Source: an uncultured Bacilli bacterium
GTDB taxonomy: Bacteria; Bacillota_I; Bacilli_A; RFN20; DUOF01
Direction: 5' to 3'
Assembly: GCA_934101685.1 (NCBI GenBank)
Contig: CAKORZ010000019.1
Span: 1 to 19,072 of the forward strand
DNA length: 19,072 nt
Within the stretch, counting starts at the first letter, position 1; each line of letters opens with the position of its first letter. This document shows, piece after piece, positions 7,191-14,482 of the stretch. The translations under genes were made by a program, and so were the position numbers. The notes under the pieces are model-generated. The model did not search any database. It saw only the letters and a program-made list of their open reading frames with translations, and was not told where the DNA came from.

Positions 7191-8189
7191 TTATTTGTTA
7201 TTTATTTCATAATTGTAACTAGTCTTACACATATCCTCTAAAGTATATTTTGCTTTCCAACCCAATTCTTTTTCAGCTTTAGTTGCACTAGCATAACACT
7301 CTGCTATATCGCCATCTCTTCTTGCAGCATAAGAATACTTTACTTTATTACCGCATACTGCATTATATTCATTAACCATTTCAAGCACTGATATTCCTTT
7401 ACCTGTACCTAAATTATAAATTTCATATCCCTTTAAAGTATCGAATTTTTTAAGAGCAACCACATGGCCACTTGCTAAATCACAAACATGAATGTAATCT
7501 CTTACTCCTGTTCCATCAATGGTAGGATAATCATTTCCAAATATTTTTAATTCATCAAGTTTCCCTGTTGCTACTCTAGCAATAAATGGCATTAAATTAT
7601 TTGGCTTTCCATTTGGATTTTCTCCTATTAGTCCACTTTCATGAGCTCCTACTGGATTAAAATATCTTAAAATAATACTTTTAAATTTAGGATTTGCTAC
7701 ACATACATCCTTTATTATTTCTTCAATAAATAACTTTGTTCTTCCATATGGATTTGTAGCACCTGTTTGCATATTTTCAGTAAATGGCACTTTGTTATTA
7801 CCACCATATACTGTCGCAGATGAACTAAATATTAAATTATTAACATTGTATTTTTGCATACACTCTATCAAATTTATTGTAGATGTTAGATTATTTTCAT
7901 AGTATTTTAATGGAACACTTACTGATTCACCTACAGCTTTAAGACCAGCAAAATGAATTACTGCATCTATTTTATTACTTTTAAAATACTCATCTAACTT
8001 TTCTTTATCACACAAATCAAAAATATCTAAACTAACCTTTTTATTAGTTATTTTTTCAATTGCATCCTTTACTGTAACTTTACTATTACTTAAATTATCA
8101 ATAATAGCAACCTCATACCCATTTTCAAGTAAGCACACTGCTGTATGTGAGCCAATGTACCCTAAACCACCTGTTAATAATACTTTCAT
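7191..8189 (-). CDS. galE: UDP-glucose 4-epimerase
   Basis: GalE interconverts UDP-glucose and UDP-galactose with a tightly bound NAD, supplying galactose for cell-surface glycans or feeding galactose into glycolysis (Leloir pathway). The 332 residues match the family's usual length. The Rossmann motif is TGGLGYIGSH (6-15), followed by DNLSNS (31-36). The active-site Ser/Thr region is SSSATVYG (122-129) and the catalytic Tyr148-x3-Lys152 lies in NPYGRTK. The substrate-binding parts RYFNPVGAH and GTGVRDYIHVCDLA are present. The start ATG is preceded by AAGGGGGAT and a good extended -10 promoter (8215-8223). No other galactose genes are nearby. Because it is followed by pnuC, a role in recycling NAD is not implied; the pair may simply share a transcript. 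Confidence 0.95.
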   Translation of the reverse strand: MKVLLTGGLGYIGSHTAVCLLENGYEVAIIDNLSNSKVTVKDAIEKITNKKVSLDIFDLCDKEKLDEYFKSNKIDAVIHFAGLKAVGESVSVPLKYYENNLTSTINLIECMQKYNVNNLIFSSSATVYGGNNKVPFTENMQTGATNPYGRTKLFIEEIIKDVCVANPKFKSIILRYFNPVGAHESGLIGENPNGKPNNLMPFIARVATGKLDELKIFGNDYPTIDGTGVRDYIHVCDLASGHVVALKKFDTLKGYEIYNLGTGKGISVLEMVNEYNAVCGNKVKYSYAARRDGDIAECYASATKAEKELGWKAKYTLEDMCKTSYNYEINNK

Positions 8190-8214
8190 ATTTTATCCCC
8201 CTTATTTTATTAAT

Positions 8215-8223
8215 ATTATATCA
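8215..8223 (-). promoter_or_regulatory. Extended -10 promoter of galE
   Basis: The minus strand reads TGATATAAT: a perfect TATAAT (8215-8220) with a TGn extension (8221-8223). No good -35 box is seen at 17 bases. The transcript would start near 8208, leaving a short leader of about 20 bases with no room for a riboswitch. Confidence 0.6.
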
Positions 8224-8367
8224 TTTTTTATTTTTACTCATATTATTTAAATATAAATTATTACTTTAATATTATATTCGCAAAAGCCTATTTTAATAAG
8301 ACCATTATAAAAGACCACATTTATTTTCTTTTACAACATATCTTATAGTAAGAAAGGAGGAATAAAA

Positions 8368-8511
8368 GTGAATAAAAATAATTATTCATATAGTCCCAAA
8401 AAGCAAGATCCTAATAAAGTAAAGAAATGTTGTTGTGAAAGTAAATATGATCCTAAGCCATTTAATGATAATAAAAGTATTAAATATTCAAATTATAATA
8501 AATCTAATTAA
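8368..8511 (+). CDS. Small Cys-Cys-Cys protein, unknown function
   Basis: A 47-residue frame starts at GTG 8368 and ends at TAA 8509-8511. The ribosome binding site AAAGGAGG lies exactly 7 bases before the GTG and is among the best in the window, which is the main reason to believe the gene. The product is hydrophilic and basic, rich in Asn, Lys, Tyr and Ser, and carries three consecutive cysteines at 21-23 (KKCCCESKYDP). It has no signal peptide or membrane segment. The triple Cys could bind metal or anchor a redox or coat-like protein; this is speculation. It converges with pncB and the two stop codons overlap by 8 bases. I do not recognise the family, and no clear promoter was found in the 178 bases between galE and this gene. 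Confidence 0.6.
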   Translation: MNKNNYSYSPKKQDPNKVKKCCCESKYDPKPFNDNKSIKYSNYNKSN

Positions 8512-9937
8512 TTTTCTTATATTTATGAATCAAATCATTTCTTAAGTCCCATAGTTTTTGAGATAAATCTACATAATAAGTATGTGGATTATCAAACCTT
8601 TTTATCTCATCATATAATGTTTTTAACTCTAATTGTACATATTGTTTTATTTCTTTTAAAGAAGGTAATTCATTAACTAATTTTCCATCTTTAATAATAA
8701 TGTTTAACATTGGTCTAACTTTAGCATCTTCTATTATTGTCCTTTTATAAGTAAAGTTAGGATCAAAAATTTCAATGTCCCCATTATCTAATGTTTCATC
8801 ACGTAAAGTAATTAAATCTGCTTTAGCAAAACCAGTTTTATCATATAATCTATAAACTTGTTTAAAGCCAGGTATAGTCATTTTACTAACATTATCACTT
8901 AATTTAATTTTAGGTGTTATTACGCTATCCTTTTCAATTGCGCCTAGTTTGTATACTCCTCCAAATACTGGGTCACTCTTCGCACAAATTAATCTTTCTC
9001 CAACCCCAAAAAGATCAATTGGTGCCTCTTGTTCGATAATAAGTTCTTTAATCAAATACTCATCAAGTGAGTTAGAAACACATATAATACATTCTGTTAG
9101 TCCCGCTTCATCAAGCATCTTACGTGCCCTTTTAGATAAGTATGCTAAGTCCCCTGAGTCTATTCTAATTCCTAAAGGTTTATACCCTTTATCCTTTAAC
9201 TCTTTTAAAGCTATAATAGCATTTGGTACTCCTGATTTTAGAGTATCATATGAATCAACTAATAATAATGCATTATTTGGGAATGTGTTGCAATATGCTC
9301 TAAAAGCAGCTAGTTCTGTATCAAAACTTTGTACATAACTATGTGCCATTGTCCCCATTACTTCCATATTATACATTTTTCCTAAAATAGTGTTACTTGA
9401 GCCTGCTGCTCCTGCAATGTAAGCAGCCCTTGCCCCATATATACTAGCATCTACTCCATGTGCTCTTCTTGCCCCAAACTCCATTATTTTTCTTCCTCTT
9501 GCACTAGTAACAATACGATTTGTTTTAGTAGCGATTAAGCTTTCATGATTAAATTGTATTAATAACATAGTTTCTACTAATTGAGCATCAACTAAATTTG
9601 CTCTTATAGTCATTATAGGTTCATAAGGAAACATTACACTTCCTTCCTTAAATGAATATAAATCTCCTTTGAACTTAAAATTAGAAAGATATGTTAAAAA
9701 ATCTTCACTAAATACATTTTTACTTCTCAAAAACTCTATATCTTCTTTATCAAAATGCAAATTTGTTAAATAATCTACTATTTGCTCTAAACCACAAAAA
9801 ATAGCAAATCCAGCATTATCAGGATTCTTTCTATAAAAGACATCAAAATATGCTATCTCATTATTTCTTCCTTCCTTAAAATAAGAATAAGCCATTGTTA
9901 ATTCATAATAATCCATTACTAAACTTTTGTTATACAT
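8504..9937 (-). CDS. pncB: Nicotinate phosphoribosyltransferase
   Basis: PncB joins nicotinate and PRPP to make nicotinate mononucleotide, driven by ATP, in the Preiss-Handler route to NAD. The 477 residues match the longer Bacillota form. N-terminal DYYELTMAYSYF (9-20) is typical, and FYRKNPDNAGFAIFCGLE (34-51) is a family signature. FGARRAHG (154-161) and GTMAHSYVQSF (195-205) surround the active site; His199 is the expected phosphorylated histidine. LLVDSYDTLKSG (225-236) and GIRIDSGDL (256-264) are the PRPP-binding loops. The ATG has GAGGA about 6 bases upstream, inside the end of the regulator gene, and only 2 bases separate the two genes, so they form one operon. No terminator is visible after its stop; the transcript would run antisense through the small plus-strand gene. 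Confidence 0.96.
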   Translation of the reverse strand: MYNKSLVMDYYELTMAYSYFKEGRNNEIAYFDVFYRKNPDNAGFAIFCGLEQIVDYLTNLHFDKEDIEFLRSKNVFSEDFLTYLSNFKFKGDLYSFKEGSVMFPYEPIMTIRANLVDAQLVETMLLIQFNHESLIATKTNRIVTSARGRKIMEFGARRAHGVDASIYGARAAYIAGAAGSSNTILGKMYNMEVMGTMAHSYVQSFDTELAAFRAYCNTFPNNALLLVDSYDTLKSGVPNAIIALKELKDKGYKPLGIRIDSGDLAYLSKRARKMLDEAGLTECIICVSNSLDEYLIKELIIEQEAPIDLFGVGERLICAKSDPVFGGVYKLGAIEKDSVITPKIKLSDNVSKMTIPGFKQVYRLYDKTGFAKADLITLRDETLDNGDIEIFDPNFTYKRTIIEDAKVRPMLNIIIKDGKLVNELPSLKEIKQYVQLELKTLYDEIKRFDNPHTYYVDLSQKLWDLRNDLIHKYKKIN

Positions 9938-9939
9938 AT

Positions 9940-10809
9940 CTATTCCTCACTTTCATATTCATAATTAAATTTAAATAACTTGGAGGGTCTAAATCCTCCT
10001 TTTTTATCACTATACTTATTTGTTTCAATAACTAGATGATTTATCTTTCTTCTAAAATTAGCTTTTAATAACTCTTTATCTAAAATTATTTCATATACTT
10101 TCTGTAATTCACTTAAAGTAAAATATTCATTCATTAAATTAAAAGCAATATCTGTATATTCGATTTTATTTCTTAATCTTTCTATTGCATATCCTATAAT
10201 CTTGCTATGATCAAATGCTAACTCACCATTATCTATAATATTAACTTTTCTCTCTTTATGACCATTAATATATACTTCTACTACTTCTAATTTACAAGTA
10301 ATAACTATGTCATTTGTTAATGTTAGTTTATATATTTTTCTTACTTCTTTACTTTCTTTATTTTTAGTTTGCTCTATTAATTTATAATCTACATTGAACC
10401 ATCTAGCATCACTTGCATCATCTCCCGCTAAAACATTTAATTTATCACTATTTACTAAAGCCATATATGCACAACTTATAACTCTATCTCTAGGATCTCT
10501 ATTAATATCACCATATGTATATAATTGCTCTAAATATACATTATCAACATTAGTTTCTTCTTTTAATTCTCTAATAGCGCTCTCTTCAAGTGATTCATTC
10601 ATATTAATAAATCCACCAGGTAATGCCCATTTTCCTAAATAAGGATGTCCACCTCTTTTTACTAATAAAACTGATAATTTTTTTTCATCTAGTTTACGAT
10701 AGTTTGCACTTTTCTCATCTAGTATAGTAAATATTAACATATCTACTGTTACTGATGGTTTCTTATAAATACTGCTATCATAATTTTTCAAAAATTCTTC
10801 TTCAGTCAT
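9940..10809 (-). CDS. nrtR: NrtR-like Nudix transcriptional regulator of NAD metabolism
   Basis: NrtR proteins couple an ADP-ribose-sensing Nudix domain to a winged-helix DNA-binding domain and repress NAD salvage and transport genes. In this 289-residue protein the Nudix part spans about 15-150: KRGGHPYLGKWALPGG (51-66), then the Nudix box from Gly66 to Val88 with Arg80-Glu81 and Glu84-Glu85 intact. Only the late Gly of the box is replaced by Asn. DINRDPRDRVIS (101-112) is typical of ADP-ribose pyrophosphatase relatives. The C-terminal part (about 200-285) has FTLSELQKVYEIIL and NFRRKINHLV, the helix-turn-helix type segment of NrtR. An intact Nudix box leaves open that it still hydrolyses ADP-ribose. 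I chose ATG 10809 since GAGGTG lies 5 bases upstream; ATG 10830 has no such site. It directly precedes pncB, a classic NrtR target. Confidence 0.82.
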   Translation of the reverse strand: MTEEEFLKNYDSSIYKKPSVTVDMLIFTILDEKSANYRKLDEKKLSVLLVKRGGHPYLGKWALPGGFINMNESLEESAIRELKEETNVDNVYLEQLYTYGDINRDPRDRVISCAYMALVNSDKLNVLAGDDASDARWFNVDYKLIEQTKNKESKEVRKIYKLTLTNDIVITCKLEVVEVYINGHKERKVNIIDNGELAFDHSKIIGYAIERLRNKIEYTDIAFNLMNEYFTLSELQKVYEIILDKELLKANFRRKINHLVIETNKYSDKKGGFRPSKLFKFNYEYESEE

Positions 10810-10834
10810 GCTTTCACCTCTTTTTATCATTTTG

Positions 10835-10872
10835 TTATTATCATAATAATACTATCAAAGCTTGAAATCAAG
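10835..10872. repeat. Two palindromes over the nrtR promoter, possible operators
   Basis: CTTGAAATCAAG (10861-10872, 5-base arms, 2-base centre) covers the -35 box. TTATTATCATAATAA (10835-10849, 7-base arms around one C) covers the -10 box. The first is the only inverted repeat in this intergenic region that is not pure A/T, so it is the better operator candidate. I see no GT-N7-AC core like that described for some NrtR groups, so the assignment is inference. Confidence 0.4.
10843..10871 (-). promoter_or_regulatory. Promoter of the nrtR-pncB operon
   Basis: On the minus strand TTGATT (10866-10871) is followed after 17 bases by TATTAT (10843-10848). Both boxes are overlapped by palindromes (10861-10872 and 10835-10849), as expected for a self-regulated repressor gene. 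Confidence 0.55.
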
Positions 10873-10929
10873 TAAAAGTAATCTAATTTATTATTTTTTT
10901 ATATATTTTTATAGAAGGAGGTTAATAAA

Positions 10930-11256
10930 ATGAACAATGCAACTGATAATGCGTATGAGTTTGGAGATATGAGTTGTAATGCTTTTGTTGGCCTTCTTTT
11001 ATCATTAAATGAGTATGAACTTACTATTTTAGGATGCGCTATTGGAATACTACTTATACCTAGCACAACCGTAAATGAGCAAAACTCATTAGGAAACTTT
11101 TTTGAACTTATTGGACAAGTACTTTTAACAGCAAGTGCTCAAGCAATCAATTTGCAGCCTAATGGTCCTAGTAGAGTAGAACTTGCTAAAAGAATTAAAG
11201 AGTTAGAAAAAGAATTAGAGAAAATAAAAAGAGATTGCTGCAATAACAATCCCTAA
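10930..11256 (+). CDS. Small protein with hydrophobic core and Cys-ended coiled coil
   Basis: The 108-residue protein starts at an ATG preceded by a near-perfect AGAAGGAGG 8 bases upstream. Residues 18-45 (from NAFVGLLLS through TILGCAIGILLIP) and 56-73 (FFELIGQVLLTASAQAI) are hydrophobic helices, either membrane-associated or a helical core. Residues about 81-101 (RVELAKRIKELEKELEKIKR) form a short charged heptad coiled coil that ends in Cys-Cys and an Asn-rich tail. The pattern fits small helical proteins of unknown function in clostridia-like genomes; I do not recognise a named family. It diverges from nrtR (shared 120-base gap) and converges with the next gene with only 7 bases between them. 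A possible TTGAAA -35 lies at 10862-10867, but no good -10 box is seen. Confidence 0.75.
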   Translation: MNNATDNAYEFGDMSCNAFVGLLLSLNEYELTILGCAIGILLIPSTTVNEQNSLGNFFELIGQVLLTASAQAINLQPNGPSRVELAKRIKELEKELEKIKRDCCNNNP

Positions 11257-11263
11257 TTAACTT

Positions 11264-11662
11264 TTATAAATCTATTTCTTTATCATTTAATAATACTTTT
11301 GAAGCACTAATATATAAAGGATAATCAAGACCATGTATATCATTATCTAACATATAATTAAATATAATGGTTCTTTTTGTAGTGTTTATTTTAGTTTCTT
11401 TTGTTTTTACATTAATACTTATATAATCATCAAATGTAATATTTATTTTTTCATTAACTTTTAAAACACTATTACAATCAATAAAATTTATTTTTTCATC
11501 ATTTTCAATTTTTTTACTATCATTATTAAAATAAAAAATATCATTCACATTAATAAATTTTAATATCACATTATTTTTATTTATATCTTGTAAATTAACT
11601 ATTAATTCTCTTTTTATAAAATCATAATTCATTTTTTCTATAAAAAGTTCATTTAATTTCAT
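11264..11662 (-). CDS. Hypothetical 132-residue beta-rich protein
   Basis: The protein is rich in Asn, Ile, Lys and Asp with alternating hydrophobic residues, which suggests a beta-sandwich or ligand-binding fold. There is no signal peptide, membrane segment or known motif. The N-terminus is MKLNELFIEKMNYDF and the end is SASKVLLNDKEIDL. The ATG has AAAGGAG 7 bases upstream, and an excellent promoter lies at 11683-11711, so it is expressed on its own. It lies between the terminator of the ABC-2 operon and the convergent small gene. I do not recognise a family. Intact frame, good ribosome binding site and promoter together make it a real gene. Confidence 0.75.
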   Translation of the reverse strand: MKLNELFIEKMNYDFIKRELIVNLQDINKNNVILKFINVNDIFYFNNDSKKIENDEKINFIDCNSVLKVNEKINITFDDYISINVKTKETKINTTKRTIIFNYMLDNDIHGLDYPLYISASKVLLNDKEIDL

Positions 11663-11682
11663 ACTATCTCTCCTTTACTTAA

Positions 11683-11711
11683 ATATTAATAATTATTTAA
11701 ATAGAAGTCAA
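11683..11711 (-). promoter_or_regulatory. Sigma-A type promoter of the hypothetical gene at 11264-11662
   Basis: Minus strand TTGACT (11706-11711), 17-base spacer, TAATAT (11683-11688). The start point near 11676 gives a leader of about 14 bases that still contains the ribosome binding site. Confidence 0.75.
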
Positions 11712-11717
11712 TTTTGT

Positions 11718-11750
11718 TATAAAACAAAAAGGTCTTTCGACCTTATTTGT
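11718..11750 (-). terminator. Rho-independent terminator of the ABC-2 exporter operon
   Basis: The minus-strand RNA has AAGGTC, a GAAA tetraloop (11735-11738) and GACCTT, extended outward by an A-U rich stem with one bulge, then TTTGTTTTAT. It starts right after the permease stop codon (11752-11754). Confidence 0.85.
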
Positions 11751-11751
11751 A

Positions 11752-13575
11752 TTATAGAGGTAAATCCTTTTTCTTAAACTTAATAGATCCAAGTATATAT
11801 CCTACAAGTCCAATAACTACTAAGATACATAGTTTCCAAATAAAGGCATGTGTTCCATTAATTATAGATATTGTATCAAATAAAGATATAATTGAAACAT
11901 AGTTAAAGTTATTTAAGGCATCTAATCTTACTATTGAAGGAATTACTTTTGAACCAAATAATCCTAACATTGTAGCAACTAAGAAGAACATACTAATTCC
12001 TCCACCAATTGACATAGAATATTTACTTCTATCAAAATAGCAAGAAGCAAAATAACAAATACCAGACATTGCAAATAATACAATGAATGCGCCTAAGTTA
12101 AATAGTAATACTTTACCATATGTTAAGCTAGTTTCTACTTTATCTAATACTTGTGATAAGCATATGCAGCTAGTAATTGAAGTAAGTGCAAACATAGCAA
12201 ATAATGAACCAACTAAGAAGATTGCTTGAGTAAATACAACTTGTTTTCTTTTAGTAGATGTAGATAATACATAAGCCATTGATCCACTATCAACTTGTCC
12301 TGCAATTAAGTTATTAGATACCATGATTAAATATATTATTGGCAATAATAATCCAGCCATTTTAAAGAAGATAGAACCAACTATTAAGCCAAATAAATCC
12401 ATTTGACCTACTTCTTGTAAAGCTTCACTAACACTGCTTGGTAATGATGATAATAAACTATTTGATAAATCACCCTTTAAAGTATTTTGCATAGTTAGTA
12501 TTGCTTCTTTATATGCTTCTTCATTTGCGTATTCACCATTATTTTTCTTATCATTAATTAACTTCATTTCATATTCATATCTTGTTTTATATGATAATAA
12601 TGTTGTTTTTGCTATGTGTTTAATTCCAGTATAATTGTAGCCAAATGCTTCATATTTTTCTTTAGTTACATTATATTTTGCAAGTTGAGATAACATTAAA
12701 TTAACATTTTCTTCACTGCTCATATTACCTGCTAAAAAGATTGATGAGCACTCTTCAGATCTGCTAGTAATATAAGCTATTCTTTCATCTGAAGTTAAGT
12801 ATGATGAATCAGTTGCATTACTTACTAAACTCATAACATCATAGGTAGAAGGAACATCTTCATTTAAGCTAGTATAAAAGCTATCAAATTCATTAGATGG
12901 ATTAATATTGTACATTACTACTCCTAATAATTCTTTATATTCTGTTGAATCTTCAGTAGCTTCTTTATTAATTCCTTTTGCATTTTTTAACTCTAATTCT
13001 TTTACACTATTTAATCCTACTAAATAAGCTGCTTTTACTACTCCTGTATTTCCAACTGGTTTAGATGCATTCCAAACAGTTAATGCTTGGGTATATGCTT
13101 CTACTGTTTCATAATCACTTTGAACTGGCATACTATTTTTCCAATCATTGAAATTCTTTAAATATGCTTGTTCTACTAATACTGTTGCTTGAGGCATACT
13201 ATTTTTCCAAGTTAAAGCAGCACTAGCGTATTCTTCATCATTTTCATAGTTACTTCTACTTGGTTCATTTGCAAGCCATGCTTCAAATTTAGCATTATAA
13301 GTCATTGCAGCTTGTAAGCTACTAGTAAATGAACTATCAAAAGTCATTAATCCTTCATTTGCTATATTGTAATAATTAATAGCTCTTGCTTCCATTTGAC
13401 TTTCTATTTCTTCTTTAATAATAGTGTCTTGCATAGAATCTTTAACTTCACCAATACTTCCACCACCACTAATAAGTATTACGCATGATAACATAAAACA
13501 TACTGCAACAGTGATGATAGCCCACATTATTCCATTAGCTTTACATGATTGTTTAAACAAAGCTTTACTAAACAT
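11752..13575 (-). CDS. ABC-2 type exporter permease with large extracellular repeat domain
   Basis: The protein (607 residues from ATG 13575) has one N-terminal membrane helix (about 14-37), then a large hydrophilic domain of some 350 residues, then about six membrane helices from residue 393 to the end. The segment GSMAYVLSTSTKRKQVVF is typical of ABC-2 permeases. The outer domain carries four tandem units of 22-23 residues. Each begins with Trp (positions 100, 123, 145 and 168), has Pro five residues later (WLANEP, WKNSMP, WKNSMP, WNASKP), and three of the four contain an Ala-Tyr or Glu-Ala-Tyr spot. The substrate is unknown; an antimicrobial peptide, lipid or toxic drug is the usual guess for such operons. 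I prefer ATG 13575 (AAAGGA 9 bases upstream) over ATG 13584, whose ribosome binding site would touch the start. It overlaps the upstream ATPase gene by 8 bases. Confidence 0.82.
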   Translation of the reverse strand: MFSKALFKQSCKANGIMWAIITVAVCFMLSCVILISGGGSIGEVKDSMQDTIIKEEIESQMEARAINYYNIANEGLMTFDSSFTSSLQAAMTYNAKFEAWLANEPSRSNYENDEEYASAALTWKNSMPQATVLVEQAYLKNFNDWKNSMPVQSDYETVEAYTQALTVWNASKPVGNTGVVKAAYLVGLNSVKELELKNAKGINKEATEDSTEYKELLGVVMYNINPSNEFDSFYTSLNEDVPSTYDVMSLVSNATDSSYLTSDERIAYITSRSEECSSIFLAGNMSSEENVNLMLSQLAKYNVTKEKYEAFGYNYTGIKHIAKTTLLSYKTRYEYEMKLINDKKNNGEYANEEAYKEAILTMQNTLKGDLSNSLLSSLPSSVSEALQEVGQMDLFGLIVGSIFFKMAGLLLPIIYLIMVSNNLIAGQVDSGSMAYVLSTSTKRKQVVFTQAIFLVGSLFAMFALTSITSCICLSQVLDKVETSLTYGKVLLFNLGAFIVLFAMSGICYFASCYFDRSKYSMSIGGGISMFFLVATMLGLFGSKVIPSIVRLDALNNFNYVSIISLFDTISIINGTHAFIWKLCILVVIGLVGYILGSIKFKKKDLPL

Positions 13576-14482
13576 TTTTATCATTCCTTTCTTTCTTTTT
13601 TAATACTTCTTTAAAATGTTTTTCTAAGGTATATTTAACTTCTGACATAAACTTTACATCTAATCCTTTTAGCTTTTTAAATAATTCATTTATTTCTTCA
13701 TTTTTAACATTAACTGTAACTTGATTATATTGCTTTTGAACTCTTATAGTTTTAAAACCAAATTCATTAAATTTATCAAAATCTTCTTTATTATTGAATT
13801 CTATTTTGAAGTCTTTACTAGGTCTATTCTTTATATCATTCATATTAGCAATATCAATAATATGTCCATTACTAATTAGAGCTACTTTATCACATGTTTG
13901 TTCCATTTCTTCAAACATATGACTACTCATAAATATTGTTTTACCTTTTTTATGCTCTTCTTTTATTATATTTAAGAATGCTACTCTCATTAAAGGATCA
14001 AGTCCAGTTGTAGGTTCATCTAGAATAATAATATCAGCATTATTCATTAAGGCTGCTACTAGAGCTGTCTTTTGTTTCATACCTTTACTCATTCTTTTTA
14101 AATTAGCTCTTGGATCTAGTTGTAATTTTTCAATTAATTCATTAGCGTAACTCATGTCTTTTAATCCATAGAAATCTGCTTGAGATTTAAGGAATTCTGT
14201 ACCTGTTTTTAAATCAGGGAAAGCTATTTCTCCAGGAACATATCCTACATGTTTTGCTATCTCACTAGCATTTTTCCATGACTCTAACCCATTTACATAC
14301 ACATGTCCACTTGTTGGTTTAACAAATCCTAAAATGTTTCTAATAGTAGTTGTCTTACCACTTCCATTTGTTCCTACAAATCCTACCATTTCACCTTTTT
14401 TAATAGTAAGATTTATATCAAATATTCCTTGATTATTACCATAATCTTTTGTAAGGTTTTCTATAACTATTACTTCATCCAT
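13568..14482 (-). CDS. ABC-2 exporter ATPase, second subunit
   Basis: This 304-residue cytoplasmic ATPase belongs to the BcrA / CcmA type. Walker A is GTNGSGKTT (37-45) and the signature region is MSKGMKQK (131-138) in place of LSGGQ. Walker B is IIILDEP (151-157) with the catalytic Glu, and the switch His lies in MSSHMFEE. About 80 extra residues at the C-terminus are usual for this group. Its close likeness to the gene upstream suggests that the two ATPases pair as a heterodimer under one permease. Its ATG overlaps the upstream stop by one base (TAATG) with GGAGGTG 7 bases before, so the genes are translationally coupled. Confidence 0.9.
   Translation of the reverse strand: MDEVIVIENLTKDYGNNQGIFDINLTIKKGEMVGFVGTNGSGKTTTIRNILGFVKPTSGHVYVNGLESWKNASEIAKHVGYVPGEIAFPDLKTGTEFLKSQADFYGLKDMSYANELIEKLQLDPRANLKRMSKGMKQKTALVAALMNNADIIILDEPTTGLDPLMRVAFLNIIKEEHKKGKTIFMSSHMFEEMEQTCDKVALISNGHIIDIANMNDIKNRPSKDFKIEFNNKEDFDKFNEFGFKTIRVQKQYNQVTVNVKNEEINELFKKLKGLDVKFMSEVKYTLEKHFKEVLKKKERNDKNV

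Noticed and set aside
8190..8367. Riboswitch or RNA leader upstream of galE or the small gene
   Set aside because: The predicted galE leader is too short and no conserved stem-loops are visible; CTTATAGTAAG (8342-8352) is only a 4- to 5-base dyad.
8949..9338. Plus-strand frame of 129 codons
   Set aside because: It is antisense to the well conserved pncB; no ribosome binding site or promoter.
10394..10642. Plus-strand frame of 82 codons
   Set aside because: It is antisense to the Nudix domain of the NrtR-like gene, and nothing supports translation.
11225..11262. Possible terminator at the end of the plus-strand gene 10930-11256
   Set aside because: GATTG and CAATC can pair, but the stem is only 5 bases, lies within the coding part and has only a short U stretch later.
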